From Firmicutes bacterium ZOR0006 (GTDB taxonomy: Bacteria > Bacillota_I > Bacilli_A > Culicoidibacterales > ZOR0006), in assembly GCA_000798955.1 (NCBI GenBank), contig JTLC01000009.1, positions 1-62,468 on the forward strand: DNA of 62,468 bases, read 5' to 3'. Positions 52,451 to 60,251 of the stretch are shown piece by piece. The notes under the pieces are model-generated. The model saw only the letters and a program-made list of their open reading frames with translations, was not told where the DNA came from and searched no databases. The position numbers were made by a program, and so were the translations under genes. How positions within the stretch are numbered: the stretch's first letter is position 1; every line of letters begins with the position of its first letter.

Positions 52451-52464
52451 TGTTAGCGTTAACA
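52451..52464 (+). promoter_or_regulatory. cre-like / LacI-type operator before the sugar ABC genes
   Basis: TGTTAGCGTTAACA matches the catabolite-responsive-element consensus TGWAANCGNTNWCA at all but one position and is nearly palindromic. It lies about 140 bases before the binding-protein gene. A CcpA site, or the operator of a LacI-family regulator, fits a sugar importer. I could not place the promoter with certainty. Confidence 0.6.
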
Positions 52465-52605
52465 AGTGTTTGTTTATGCGGTGCGATAAAAAACGACGTT
52501 AAATTCATGCTAAATTAATTCATTTTATCAGAACAAATGAGTAAAATATTAATTGTAAGGGTTTTCAATATTAGAAAATAAAATTATAGTTTTGGAGGAT
52601 TTCAT

Positions 52606-53907
52606 ATGAATGTGAAGAAGTTTTTTGGGATGAGTACGGCAGCGTTATTAATGAGTGTTGCCTTAGTTGGTTGTGGAGCAACTGGTGGAGATACGACTGA
52701 TGGGGGAACTGCGGAGAGTACAGGAAAAACAATTAAAGTATTTCAATTGAAAGTTGAAATTAATGATGCTTTAGTTGAATTAGCAAAACAATATGAAGCA
52801 GAAACGGGTACTAAAGTTGAAATCACTTCAGTTGGTGGTGGAGCTGACTATGGAGCGGCTTTGAAAGCTGAATTTGCAAAAGGTGAAAGTGTTGAACCGG
52901 ATATCTTTATGGTTAATGGTGCTGGTGATATTGAAACATGGTCACATAAAGTTGATGATTTAGGATCGGAAGCATGGGTTGCCAATGCTGTTAATGGGAC
53001 ACTTGATGCAGTGACTGTTGATGGTAAAATTCAAGGAATGCCAGTTGCAACTGAAGGGTACGGTTTAATTTATAATAAAGATTTATTTGCTGAAGCCGGA
53101 ATCGATGGTGAAGCAATCGATACGTACAGTGAACTTGAAGCAGCAATTAAAACTTTAGATAGCAAAAAAGCGGACTTAGGTTTAGATAATGTCGTTTCGT
53201 ACACAACAAAAGAAACGTGGGTAACAGGAAACCACACATTTAATATTCCTTTTGCAACTCAAGAAGATCCAAAACAAGCCGTTGCGGATTACATTGCTGG
53301 CAGCTTTGATGTGGTTGGGAACCAAAACTTCAAAGATTGGACAAACCTAGTAGAATTATTAATTAATTATGGTGGTGGGGCAACATTAGAAACAATTGAT
53401 TACAGTACACAAGTTGGGAACTTTGCTTTAGGAAAAACAGCGTTATTACATCAAGGAAACTGGACAGCAGGAGATATGAAAGATTTAGGTGTTGATTTTG
53501 AGATGGGAATTTTACCATTAGCAATCAATGAAGATACAAGTGTAAGTGGTAGTATTCCGGTTGGGGTGCCAATGTACTGGAGTGTCAACAAAGATTCAAG
53601 CGTGAATGCTGAAGCACGTGCGTTTTTAGATTGGATGGTTTCAAGCGAAACCGGACAAACGGCTTTAGTTGAAGAAATGAATATGATTCCAGCCTTCACA
53701 AACTTCGAAGTGACGAGTGAAGACCAATTAGCACAAGCAGTAACAGCGTACAATAACGATGGAAAAACATTACCATGGGTATTCACGATGTTCCCAGATG
53801 GATTTACGATGGAAAAAGTTGGGCCAATCTTCGCAAAATTAGCGAAGGGTGAAATCGACAAAACACAAATGTTAGCAGAAATTCAAGCATTAACACCGTT
53901 AAACTAA
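52606..53907 (+). CDS. Sugar ABC transporter substrate-binding lipoprotein
   Basis: A 433-aa family 1 extracellular solute-binding protein. The signal and lipobox ALVGC are followed by a Gly/Thr-rich linker and the two-lobed binding domain: QLKVEINDALVELAKQYEAETG, PDIFMVNGAGDIETW, GYGLIYNKDLFAEAGI, and ALLHQGNWTAGDM in the second lobe. It captures a sugar or oligosaccharide outside the membrane and passes it to the two permeases downstream. TTGGAGGAT precedes the ATG. A terminator after it would make it more abundant than the permeases. Confidence 0.93.
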   Translation: MNVKKFFGMSTAALLMSVALVGCGATGGDTTDGGTAESTGKTIKVFQLKVEINDALVELAKQYEAETGTKVEITSVGGGADYGAALKAEFAKGESVEPDIFMVNGAGDIETWSHKVDDLGSEAWVANAVNGTLDAVTVDGKIQGMPVATEGYGLIYNKDLFAEAGIDGEAIDTYSELEAAIKTLDSKKADLGLDNVVSYTTKETWVTGNHTFNIPFATQEDPKQAVADYIAGSFDVVGNQNFKDWTNLVELLINYGGGATLETIDYSTQVGNFALGKTALLHQGNWTAGDMKDLGVDFEMGILPLAINEDTSVSGSIPVGVPMYWSVNKDSSVNAEARAFLDWMVSSETGQTALVEEMNMIPAFTNFEVTSEDQLAQAVTAYNNDGKTLPWVFTMFPDGFTMEKVGPIFAKLAKGEIDKTQMLAEIQALTPLN

Positions 53908-53909
53908 GC

Positions 53910-53945
53910 AAAAAAGAGTCAGTTAACGGCTGACTCTCTTTTTTA
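53910..53945 (+). terminator. Intercistronic terminator between binding protein and permease genes
   Basis: AAAGAGTCAG-ttaacgg-CTGACTCT followed by cTTTTTT. Partial read-through would set the ratio of binding protein to permease. Confidence 0.85.
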
Positions 53946-53966
53946 TGGTAAAAGGAGGAAGTGTCA

Positions 53967-54833
53967 ATGACACGAAAATTAAAGGAAAAACTCACATTTT
54001 GGGCATTTGTTGGACCAGCGTTATTTTGCCTCTTATTTGTAGTTGGAATACCGTTTGTAATGGGAATCTATTATACGTTTACAAACTGGAATGGAGCAAA
54101 TCCAGCCTACGATTTTGTTGGCATTCAAAATTATTTGGGATTACTGAAAGATTCACAGTTTCATTATTCATTTATGATTACATTGATTTACACGACTTTA
54201 AGTGTCGTCACAATCAATGTCATTGGATTCGCACTCGCATATATGGTGACGCGTAATTTAAAATCTCGCAATTTCTTACGGACAGGTTTTTTTATGCCAA
54301 ACTTGATTGGTGGGTTAATTCTCGGATTTATCTGGCAATTCCTATTTAATTCTGTTTTCACATCTTTAGGATCATTAACTGGAATTGAAAGTTTAGGAAC
54401 ATCAATGCTGCAAAATGGGAATACAGCGATTATTGCGATGGTTATTGTTTCGGCTTGGCAATATGCTGGCTATATCATGGTGATTTATGTTGCTGCTTTA
54501 GAGAATGTCCCACAGGATTTGATTGAAGCGAGCACGATTGATGGTGCTTCAAAATGGAATGTGTTCCGCCATATTACGTTACCAATGGTTTCACCAGCGG
54601 TTACCGTCAGTTTATTTTTAACACTTGCCAATTCATTTAAGATGTTTGATCTCAACTTTTCACTGGCGTCAGGGAAAACGACAGAAATGTTAGCTTTAAA
54701 CATATACAAAGAAGCGTTTGTCATGAATAATATGGGAATTGGCCAAGCGAAAGCCGTGATGTTTTTCATTATCGTCGCAACAATTTCATTGGTACAAGTA
54801 TATTTCAATAAAAAGCGGGAGGTGGAGTTATAA
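53967..54833 (+). CDS. Sugar ABC transporter permease, MalF type
   Basis: A 288-aa permease with six membrane helices. It has WNGANPAYDFVGIQNY in the first outer loop and the EAA loop EASTIDGASKWNVFRHITLP, where the ATPase docks. It pairs with the next gene to form the channel. ATG 53967 is used, with GGAGG 10 bases upstream; GTG 53961 is too near that site. It overlaps the next gene by one base (TAATG). Confidence 0.93.
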   Translation: MTRKLKEKLTFWAFVGPALFCLLFVVGIPFVMGIYYTFTNWNGANPAYDFVGIQNYLGLLKDSQFHYSFMITLIYTTLSVVTINVIGFALAYMVTRNLKSRNFLRTGFFMPNLIGGLILGFIWQFLFNSVFTSLGSLTGIESLGTSMLQNGNTAIIAMVIVSAWQYAGYIMVIYVAALENVPQDLIEASTIDGASKWNVFRHITLPMVSPAVTVSLFLTLANSFKMFDLNFSLASGKTTEMLALNIYKEAFVMNNMGIGQAKAVMFFIIVATISLVQVYFNKKREVEL

Positions 54834-55792
54834 TGCCGAAGTTTGAAGAAACAATTGAATTGGGAAATGAAGCGACTGGTGCACAAACATGGCAAAATAA
54901 ATCATTGACTCAGCACATGCGAACAATTGGGCGTGGACGACTCAAAACGTTACACGGTTACTCATGGCAGACAGGAGCCCTTGAATTCTTAGGTATTTCT
55001 GTTTTGATTTTATATTTGTTACCTTTTTATTTGATGGTAGTTAATTCACTAAAAACGCGGCGAGAAATTTTTGATAATACCACAGGCCTTCCTGAAGTCT
55101 TTGCGTGGGAGAATTATCTCCAAGCAATGGAACGGATGGGAATTTTTGATGCCTTTGCCAACTCAATGATTATTACCGTTGGGTCCGTTGCTTTGATCAT
55201 TGTTGTCTCAGCACTAGCGGCTTGGATGCTCGTGCGAAATCAATCAAAAACAAGTAAAGTTGTCTTTTATATTTTTGTGGCAGCGATGATTATTCCTTTT
55301 CAGGCGGTGATGCTACCACTCGTGAAGTGGATGGGAATGCTAAAAATTGATGTTTTCAATTTTCAAATGATTGGAACACACTATGGACTGATGTTTATGT
55401 ACCTTGGTTTTGGCACGAGTATGAGTATCTTCTTGTATCATGGATTTATAAAAAGTATTCCGATTGAGATTGAAGAGGCAGCAAGAATTGATGGTTGTAG
55501 TAAGTGGCAAACATTTTGGTATATTATTTTTCCAATTTTAAAACCAATTACAGTGACAGTCATGGTATTAAATGCAATTTGGATTTGGAATGATTTTTTA
55601 TTACCGTTTTTAACAGTTGGTGGGACAATTAATACGATTCCATTGGCGATGAATAATTTCTTTGGTGCTTTTACAAAGCAGTGGGAATTAGCAATGGCAG
55701 GCTTGATTTTAGCCATTATTCCAATTATGATTTTCTATTTCTTTATGCAAAAGCATATCATTAAGGGTATTACACAAGGAGCAGTCAAATAA
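54833..55792 (+). CDS. Sugar ABC transporter permease, MalG type
   Basis: A 319-aa permease with six membrane helices and the EAA loop EEAARIDGCSKWQTFWYIIF. The N-terminal cytoplasmic part before the first helix is about 55-60 residues long (MPKFEETIELGNEATG...), which is longer than the usual 10-40. GGGAGGTGGAG precedes the ATG. No ATPase gene follows; a shared MsmK/MsmX-type ATPase encoded elsewhere would be needed, as is common for sugar importers in Bacillota. Confidence 0.93.
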   Translation: MPKFEETIELGNEATGAQTWQNKSLTQHMRTIGRGRLKTLHGYSWQTGALEFLGISVLILYLLPFYLMVVNSLKTRREIFDNTTGLPEVFAWENYLQAMERMGIFDAFANSMIITVGSVALIIVVSALAAWMLVRNQSKTSKVVFYIFVAAMIIPFQAVMLPLVKWMGMLKIDVFNFQMIGTHYGLMFMYLGFGTSMSIFLYHGFIKSIPIEIEEAARIDGCSKWQTFWYIIFPILKPITVTVMVLNAIWIWNDFLLPFLTVGGTINTIPLAMNNFFGAFTKQWELAMAGLILAIIPIMIFYFFMQKHIIKGITQGAVK

Positions 55793-55829
55793 AAAAACGA
55801 GCAGTTTTTATTAAACTGCTCGTTTTTTT
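55792..55829. terminator. Bidirectional terminator between permease and mrp genes
   Basis: AAAAAAACGAGCAGTTT-ttatt-AAACTGCTCGTTTTTTT: a perfect symmetric stem that serves both converging units. Confidence 0.95.
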
Positions 55830-56823
55830 AGGCATTGATAATTATTTTAGCTAAATCTAAAAAGTGGGCGGTCAGATTACTTTTTTCATTTTGAAGTGGT
55901 ATTTGAGCTAAAATTGGGACTGATAATGCTGTTGCCACGGTCATTCCACCATCACGTCCAAAAATGTATTGCGGCTTAGCACAATCATTACATTGATAAT
56001 AGGCCATATTTTCAATAACACCAAGGAGTGGGTGTCCCATATCAACAGCAGCGAGCCCAGCTCGGACTGCAACATGAGCAGCATCATGTTGTGGTGTTGT
56101 AACAAGTAACATTTCTGATTGTGGGAGTACTTGTTGAATTGCCATTGGGACATCACCAGTACCAGGTGGTAAGTCAATTAACATAAAATCGATATCTTGC
56201 TCCCAAGCAACATCGGTAAAAAACTGATTAATCAGCTTTCCTAACATTGGACCACGCCAAAGAATAGGCGTGTTTCCTTCGTTTAAAAGATCAATCCCGA
56301 TTACGGCGATATCGTGTGCTTTTGGTGGAAGAATTTTTCCTTCATGAATTGTGACACCATCGTTGTGAATATTGAAAATTTTAGCAATACTAGCACCATA
56401 AACGTCAGCATCGACGATAGCGACTTTTTTTCCTAGTAATACTAGCGCTTTAGCTAGTTCAACGGTAACAGTTGATTTACCAACACCGCCTTTACCAGAA
56501 GCAACTGCGATATAACGTGCTTGTTGAGGGCCGCTAAATAACAGATGTTGAGGTTGTTTGCTAGCCGTTGCATTTGGTGCTTGTTGAGGTTGAGCATAGT
56601 GGATTTTCACACTTTTAATCCCTAATTCAATTTTCAGTACTTTGAGTAAATATTTCTGAAAAGCTGCAAATTCAGGTGTGTTTTGGCGTTCGAAAGCAAA
56701 GCTTAACTCGACGCGATCGTCACTCACAACGATATCAAGTAAGGTTTTACTCTCGATAAGTGGTAGTTTTGTTACAGGATCAATAATATTTTTGATTGCT
56801 TGAGCAATAGTTTGTTGGTTCAT
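55828..56823 (-). CDS. Mrp/NBP35-family P-loop protein (Fe-S carrier)
   Basis: A 331-aa protein. The N-terminal 90 residues are a MIP18/DUF59-like domain (IAQAIKNIIDPVTKLPLIES), followed by the ATPase with SGKGGVGKSTVTVELAKAL, IVDADVYGASIAKIF and DFMLIDLPPGTGD. A pair of Cys (YYQCNDCAKPQ) near residue 280 would hold the bridging cluster. Mrp proteins carry Fe-S clusters to target enzymes. AAAGGAG supports ATG at 56823; longer frames into the neighbour are rejected. It lies 16 bases after tmcAL on the minus strand. Confidence 0.93.
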   Translation of the reverse strand: MNQQTIAQAIKNIIDPVTKLPLIESKTLLDIVVSDDRVELSFAFERQNTPEFAAFQKYLLKVLKIELGIKSVKIHYAQPQQAPNATASKQPQHLLFSGPQQARYIAVASGKGGVGKSTVTVELAKALVLLGKKVAIVDADVYGASIAKIFNIHNDGVTIHEGKILPPKAHDIAVIGIDLLNEGNTPILWRGPMLGKLINQFFTDVAWEQDIDFMLIDLPPGTGDVPMAIQQVLPQSEMLLVTTPQHDAAHVAVRAGLAAVDMGHPLLGVIENMAYYQCNDCAKPQYIFGRDGGMTVATALSVPILAQIPLQNEKSNLTAHFLDLAKIIINA

Positions 56824-56839
56824 AGAAACTCCTTTCAAA

Positions 56840-57961
56840 TTAGCCTTCTTCACGGAGAAGGGGTTTGCGCCGATGTTCATGATTATAGAGGTGAGGAGCA
56901 TAACTGAGCGTTGCTCGATGCTCTAATTTCGTGAGTAAACTCGGCTGTTGTTTTAAATTTGTCATTATCGGAATTGATAATTCGTCACGAATTGATTTAA
57001 GGTAGGCAAAGCCACGTTGTGAGGCTCCAAGGAGTCGTAAGTGGTGGATTTCTTGAGCTAAATCCAACTCGACTTGTGTTGTTTGTGTCAAAATATGAGT
57101 ACACACTCGTTGGAGATGTGTGAGCGTATAGCGTTTTGTCTTGATAGCTGCGATGAAGTCGGTAAACGTTGTTGCAACAAGTGCCGCTTTAAAGAGTCGA
57201 TGTTCAAGACCTTCTGAAACAAGGCCAAATGTTGCGAGTCGCTCGAGTGGTGTTGTTAAGATAAGGTGGCGAAGGTTAGGATAAAGCATTTCCCAAGTAA
57301 CATGTGGCTGTGTTTGAAGGGCTGATAAAGTATAAGGTGGTACAACCGTTTGGCAATCCCAACCCGCTAGTAACCCTTGGCGAATCGCTGTGGCACTTGC
57401 AATTGTACCATGAAACTCATAATCGTGATAGGCAGCTGCTTTTCGAGTAATTGTGTCGATTTTCATCTGGGGACATATTTGTTGTTGTGCGGCAAAATAC
57501 CAAAATCCTAGGGTATTATTCGGTGAAGCAAAAACAGGGTTAGTTGTTGTTTCATATAAACTTTTGACGAGAGTGAGCGGGCGTGCTTTTTGTGTAGTAT
57601 CGATTGTTTGAAATTGTTGCCAAGCTAGTTTAAATGGTGTAATCGAGCCAATTTCACTTCCGAAAATAAGTGCTTGGACGTGTAGCAGTGATAATAATTT
57701 TACACTATGCCAAGCAAATTGATCAGCTTTTTGGACTGCTTGAGCGTAAGGGAGCTCGATGACAAGGTCGATTCCAGCTTGGAGTGCGAGCTGTGTGCGT
57801 GTCCACTTATCAAGCAGTGCCGGTTCACCACGTTGTAAAAAATTTCCACTCATCACGGCAATCACGACAGCATCAGGATAATGCTGTTTCGCTTGACTTA
57901 AATGATAGAGATGGCCGTTATGTAACGGATTATACTCGACAATAATGCCAATTGCTTCCAT
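56840..57961 (-). CDS. tmcAL: tRNA(Met) cytidine acetate ligase
   Basis: A 373-aa nucleotidyltransferase-type enzyme (formerly YlbM). It starts MEAIGIIVEYNPLHNGHLYH, with the HNGH signature. Then come VIAVMSGNFLQRGEPALLDKW, ELPYAQAVQKADQFA and FGSEIGSI. It activates acetate with ATP to form N4-acetylcytidine in the wobble position of elongator tRNA(Met). GGAGG lies before the ATG at 57961. In other Bacillota it also lies next to yceD-rpmF, here divergent. Confidence 0.93.
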   Translation of the reverse strand: MEAIGIIVEYNPLHNGHLYHLSQAKQHYPDAVVIAVMSGNFLQRGEPALLDKWTRTQLALQAGIDLVIELPYAQAVQKADQFAWHSVKLLSLLHVQALIFGSEIGSITPFKLAWQQFQTIDTTQKARPLTLVKSLYETTTNPVFASPNNTLGFWYFAAQQQICPQMKIDTITRKAAAYHDYEFHGTIASATAIRQGLLAGWDCQTVVPPYTLSALQTQPHVTWEMLYPNLRHLILTTPLERLATFGLVSEGLEHRLFKAALVATTFTDFIAAIKTKRYTLTHLQRVCTHILTQTTQVELDLAQEIHHLRLLGASQRGFAYLKSIRDELSIPIMTNLKQQPSLLTKLEHRATLSYAPHLYNHEHRRKPLLREEG

Positions 57962-58001
57962 AAAAGGTCCTCCAAGGGTAATTTTTTTTCAGTTCCCTTT
58001 A

Positions 58002-58030
58002 AATATACCATTAAAGCGATTGACAATAAA
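58002..58030 (-). promoter_or_regulatory. Candidate minus-strand promoter of tmcAL-mrp
   Basis: On the minus strand TTTATT, 17-base spacer, TATATT. It overlaps the divergent yceD promoter. Confidence 0.3.
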
Positions 58031-58048
58031 TGATTATCTCTATATAAT
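58020..58048 (+). promoter_or_regulatory. Promoter of yceD-rpmF
   Basis: TTGACA, 17-base spacer, TATAAT: a perfect housekeeping promoter, about 35 bases before the yceD start. Confidence 0.92.
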
Positions 58049-58082
58049 AGGTTATGCTTGTTTTAAGTTGAGGTGATAAGTG

Positions 58083-58595
58083 ATGCGCTGGAATTTAACG
58101 AAACTATTAGCAATGGATAATCCATTGCAATTCTCAGAGCAAGTGAAATTTGATGATTTTCAAACGGTTCGTCATGATGTGCGCGGGCTCTCGCCAGTGA
58201 CCATTAATGGATCAATTGAAATGATCAAAAATCGCAAAGAAATTTTGTTCCATTTAACGATTTCAGGAACATTTGAAATGGCTTGTGCAGTTTCATTAAA
58301 ATCAGTTTCATATCCATTTGCAATTGAAACTGTTGAAACGATGACGTATGATCAATATGCTGCGAAAGAAGCATATGGTGATTACCATTTTATCAAAGGT
58401 GTTGATGTGGATATTCGACCACTCATTTGGGAACTTATCTTCTTAGAAATTCCCTCACGAGTTGTTTGTGAAAACTTAGCTCAAAGTGAAGTCCCTCAAT
58501 CTGGTAGTGGCTGGAAAGTAATTGATCCAGAAGCACCAAAAAAAGATGAACGGTTTTCAAAGTTAAGAGAACTACTAAATAACCAGAATAAATAA
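58083..58595 (+). CDS. YceD-family (DUF177) protein
   Basis: A 170-aa soluble protein. It has SMEMIKNRKEILFHLTISGTFEMACAVSLKSV-like order (IEMIKNRKEILFHLTISGTF, then ACAVSLKSV), GVDVDIRPLIWELIFLEIP and an end with NQNK. The family is nearly always encoded directly before rpmF and takes part in 23S rRNA processing and large-subunit assembly. ATG 58083 is 6 bases after GAGGTGAT. rpmF follows 28 bases later. Confidence 0.88.
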   Translation: MRWNLTKLLAMDNPLQFSEQVKFDDFQTVRHDVRGLSPVTINGSIEMIKNRKEILFHLTISGTFEMACAVSLKSVSYPFAIETVETMTYDQYAAKEAYGDYHFIKGVDVDIRPLIWELIFLEIPSRVVCENLAQSEVPQSGSGWKVIDPEAPKKDERFSKLRELLNNQNK

Positions 58596-58623
58596 TTATC
58601 TAAATTTGTAAGGAGGTGGAACC

Positions 58624-58797
58624 ATGGCAGTACCATTTCGTCGTACTTCGAAAACAGTGAAGCGTAAGCGTCGTACACACTTTAAATTAACAGCTCCAGG
58701 AATCGCAACTTGCCCTAACTGTGGAGAAATGAAATTATCACACCGTGCTTGCCGCAACTGCGGTCAGTACAAAGGACGCGTCGTAATCGAAGCGTAA
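58624..58797 (+). CDS. rpmF: Ribosomal protein bL32
   Basis: A 57-aa protein: [20 protein letters not shown], then a zinc ribbon [20 protein letters not shown], ending VVIEA. All four Cys are kept, so it is the zinc-containing C+ form. AAGGAGGTGG precedes the ATG. Confidence 0.97.
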   Translation: MAVPFRRTSKTVKRKRRTHFKLTAPGIATCPNCGEMKLSHRACRNCGQYKGRVVIEA

Positions 58798-58801
58798 TTG
58801 T

Positions 58802-58834
58802 AAAGCTCTTGTCTTTTGACAAGGGCTTTTTTTG
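58802..58834 (+). terminator. Intrinsic terminator after rpmF
   Basis: AAAGCTCTTGTC-tttt-GACAAGGGCTTT followed by T residues. Confidence 0.92.
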
Positions 58835-58901
58835 TGCGGAGATTTTCACTGAAGTCGAGGGTAAAAATCGTAAAAAATTCACAGAGCAATAAGAAAAAAC
58901 A

Positions 58902-58910
58902 TGATATAAT
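58902..58910 (+). promoter_or_regulatory. Extended -10 promoter of the dcw genes
   Basis: TG-a-TATAAT, about 67 bases before rsmH; no clear -35. There is no mraZ gene between it and rsmH. Confidence 0.55.
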
Positions 58911-58976
58911 AAATAAGAATAGTCATAGGTGATTCACGATTCAAGTAGATTATCTAATGAAAATTAAAGGAGAAAA

Positions 58977-59915
58977 ATGATGAAACACGAAAGCGTCTTA
59001 TTACAAGAATGTTTAGATGGGTTAGCAATTAAACCTGATGGGATTTATGTTGATGGCACATTAGGAGCTGCCGGCCATAGTAGTGAAATTTTAAAACGCT
59101 TAACAGCTGGCGGTCATTTATATAGTTTTGATCAAGATACAACCGTAATTGAGCATGCACATCAACGGCTATCAGCAATTGGTGATAATTATACGATTAT
59201 TCAGTCGAATTTTGTCCACTTGAAAAGTGAACTTGCCAAACTTGGTGTGACAGAAATTGATGGTATTTTATTTGACTTAGGTGTTTCTTCGATGCAATTT
59301 GATACACCAGAACGTGGTTTTAGTTATAATTATGATGCTCGCCTCGACATGAGAATGGATCCTACAGCACCTGTCAGTGCTTGGGAAGTTGTCAATGAGT
59401 GGGAGTTTAATGATTTGATGCGAATTTTCACTCGTTATGGTGAAGAAAAATTTTCGAAACAAATCGCACGAAAAATCGAACAACGGCGTGCAGTGACACC
59501 AATTAATACAACTTTTGAATTAGTTGAGATTATTAAAGAAGCAATTCCCGCCCCAGCTCGGCGTAAAGGCGGACATCCAGCTAAACGTATTTTTCAAGCA
59601 ATTCGGATTGCGGTGAATGACGAATTGCGAGTATTTGAAGATGCACTCAAGGATGCAATTTCAGTCACAAAGATTGGTGGTAGAATTGCAGTTATAACTT
59701 TCCACTCACTTGAAGATCGAATTTGCAAACATGTTTTTAAAGACGAAAGTACTGTGGAACAGCCGAGTATTTTATTGCCAATGATGCCACAGGATTTGCC
59801 AAAAGCAAAATTAAAGTTAGTGACACGGAAACCAATTATTGCGACTGAAGAAGAATTAGAGGCAAATAATCGGGCGCACTCAGCAAAATTACGCGTAGCT
59901 GAAGTGCAAATATAA
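58977..59915 (+). CDS. rsmH: 16S rRNA (cytosine-1402-N4)-methyltransferase
   Basis: A 312-aa SAM enzyme (formerly MraW). It begins [19 protein letters not shown], with SAM-binding [35 protein letters not shown] and the C-terminal [15 protein letters not shown]. It methylates N4 of C1402 in the ribosomal P site. It is usually the second gene of the dcw cluster after mraZ; here mraZ is absent and it is first. AAAGGAG lies before ATG 58977 (ATG 58980 equally near). Confidence 0.97.
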   Translation: MMKHESVLLQECLDGLAIKPDGIYVDGTLGAAGHSSEILKRLTAGGHLYSFDQDTTVIEHAHQRLSAIGDNYTIIQSNFVHLKSELAKLGVTEIDGILFDLGVSSMQFDTPERGFSYNYDARLDMRMDPTAPVSAWEVVNEWEFNDLMRIFTRYGEEKFSKQIARKIEQRRAVTPINTTFELVEIIKEAIPAPARRKGGHPAKRIFQAIRIAVNDELRVFEDALKDAISVTKIGGRIAVITFHSLEDRICKHVFKDESTVEQPSILLPMMPQDLPKAKLKLVTRKPIIATEEELEANNRAHSAKLRVAEVQI

Positions 59916-59939
59916 ATTAAAAAAGGGAGAGTGGGAAAA

Positions 59940-60251
59940 ATGGGATTACGAAAAATTTTCGGACAATTAAGTGCTATTGAGCGAATTTTAATTGTTTTTA
60001 CCTGTGCCGTTTTCTTGGTTTTGAATTTTTTTTCCCTCGTTATTACTGAGCAAAAATTAGCGATTGATGACCAAATTTTAGAGTTAGAACAGAAAACAAA
60101 ACAACTTGAAAATGATAATCGTGAACTGGAATTAAAGATTAGCGAATTAACGACATACGATCGAATTATTGCCCAAGCAAACGCTGCGGGAATGGGACCA
60201 AATCAAGAAAATATTCGCACTGTACAAAGTGAAGAAGGAGGTCAAGAATGA
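59940..60251 (+). CDS. ftsL: Cell-division protein FtsL
   Basis: A 103-aa bitopic membrane protein: a short cytoplasmic part, one membrane helix (RILIVFTCAVFLVLNFFSLV, near residues 14-35), and an outside coiled coil (LELEQKTKQLENDNRELELK). It binds DivIB/FtsB-type partners and activates septal wall synthesis. Sequence similarity is low in this family, so position between rsmH and pbpB matters. ATG 59940 is chosen behind GGGAG; GTG 59931 is the alternative. Stop overlaps the pbpB start by 4 bases. Confidence 0.9.
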   Translation: MGLRKIFGQLSAIERILIVFTCAVFLVLNFFSLVITEQKLAIDDQILELEQKTKQLENDNRELELKISELTTYDRIIAQANAAGMGPNQENIRTVQSEEGGQE

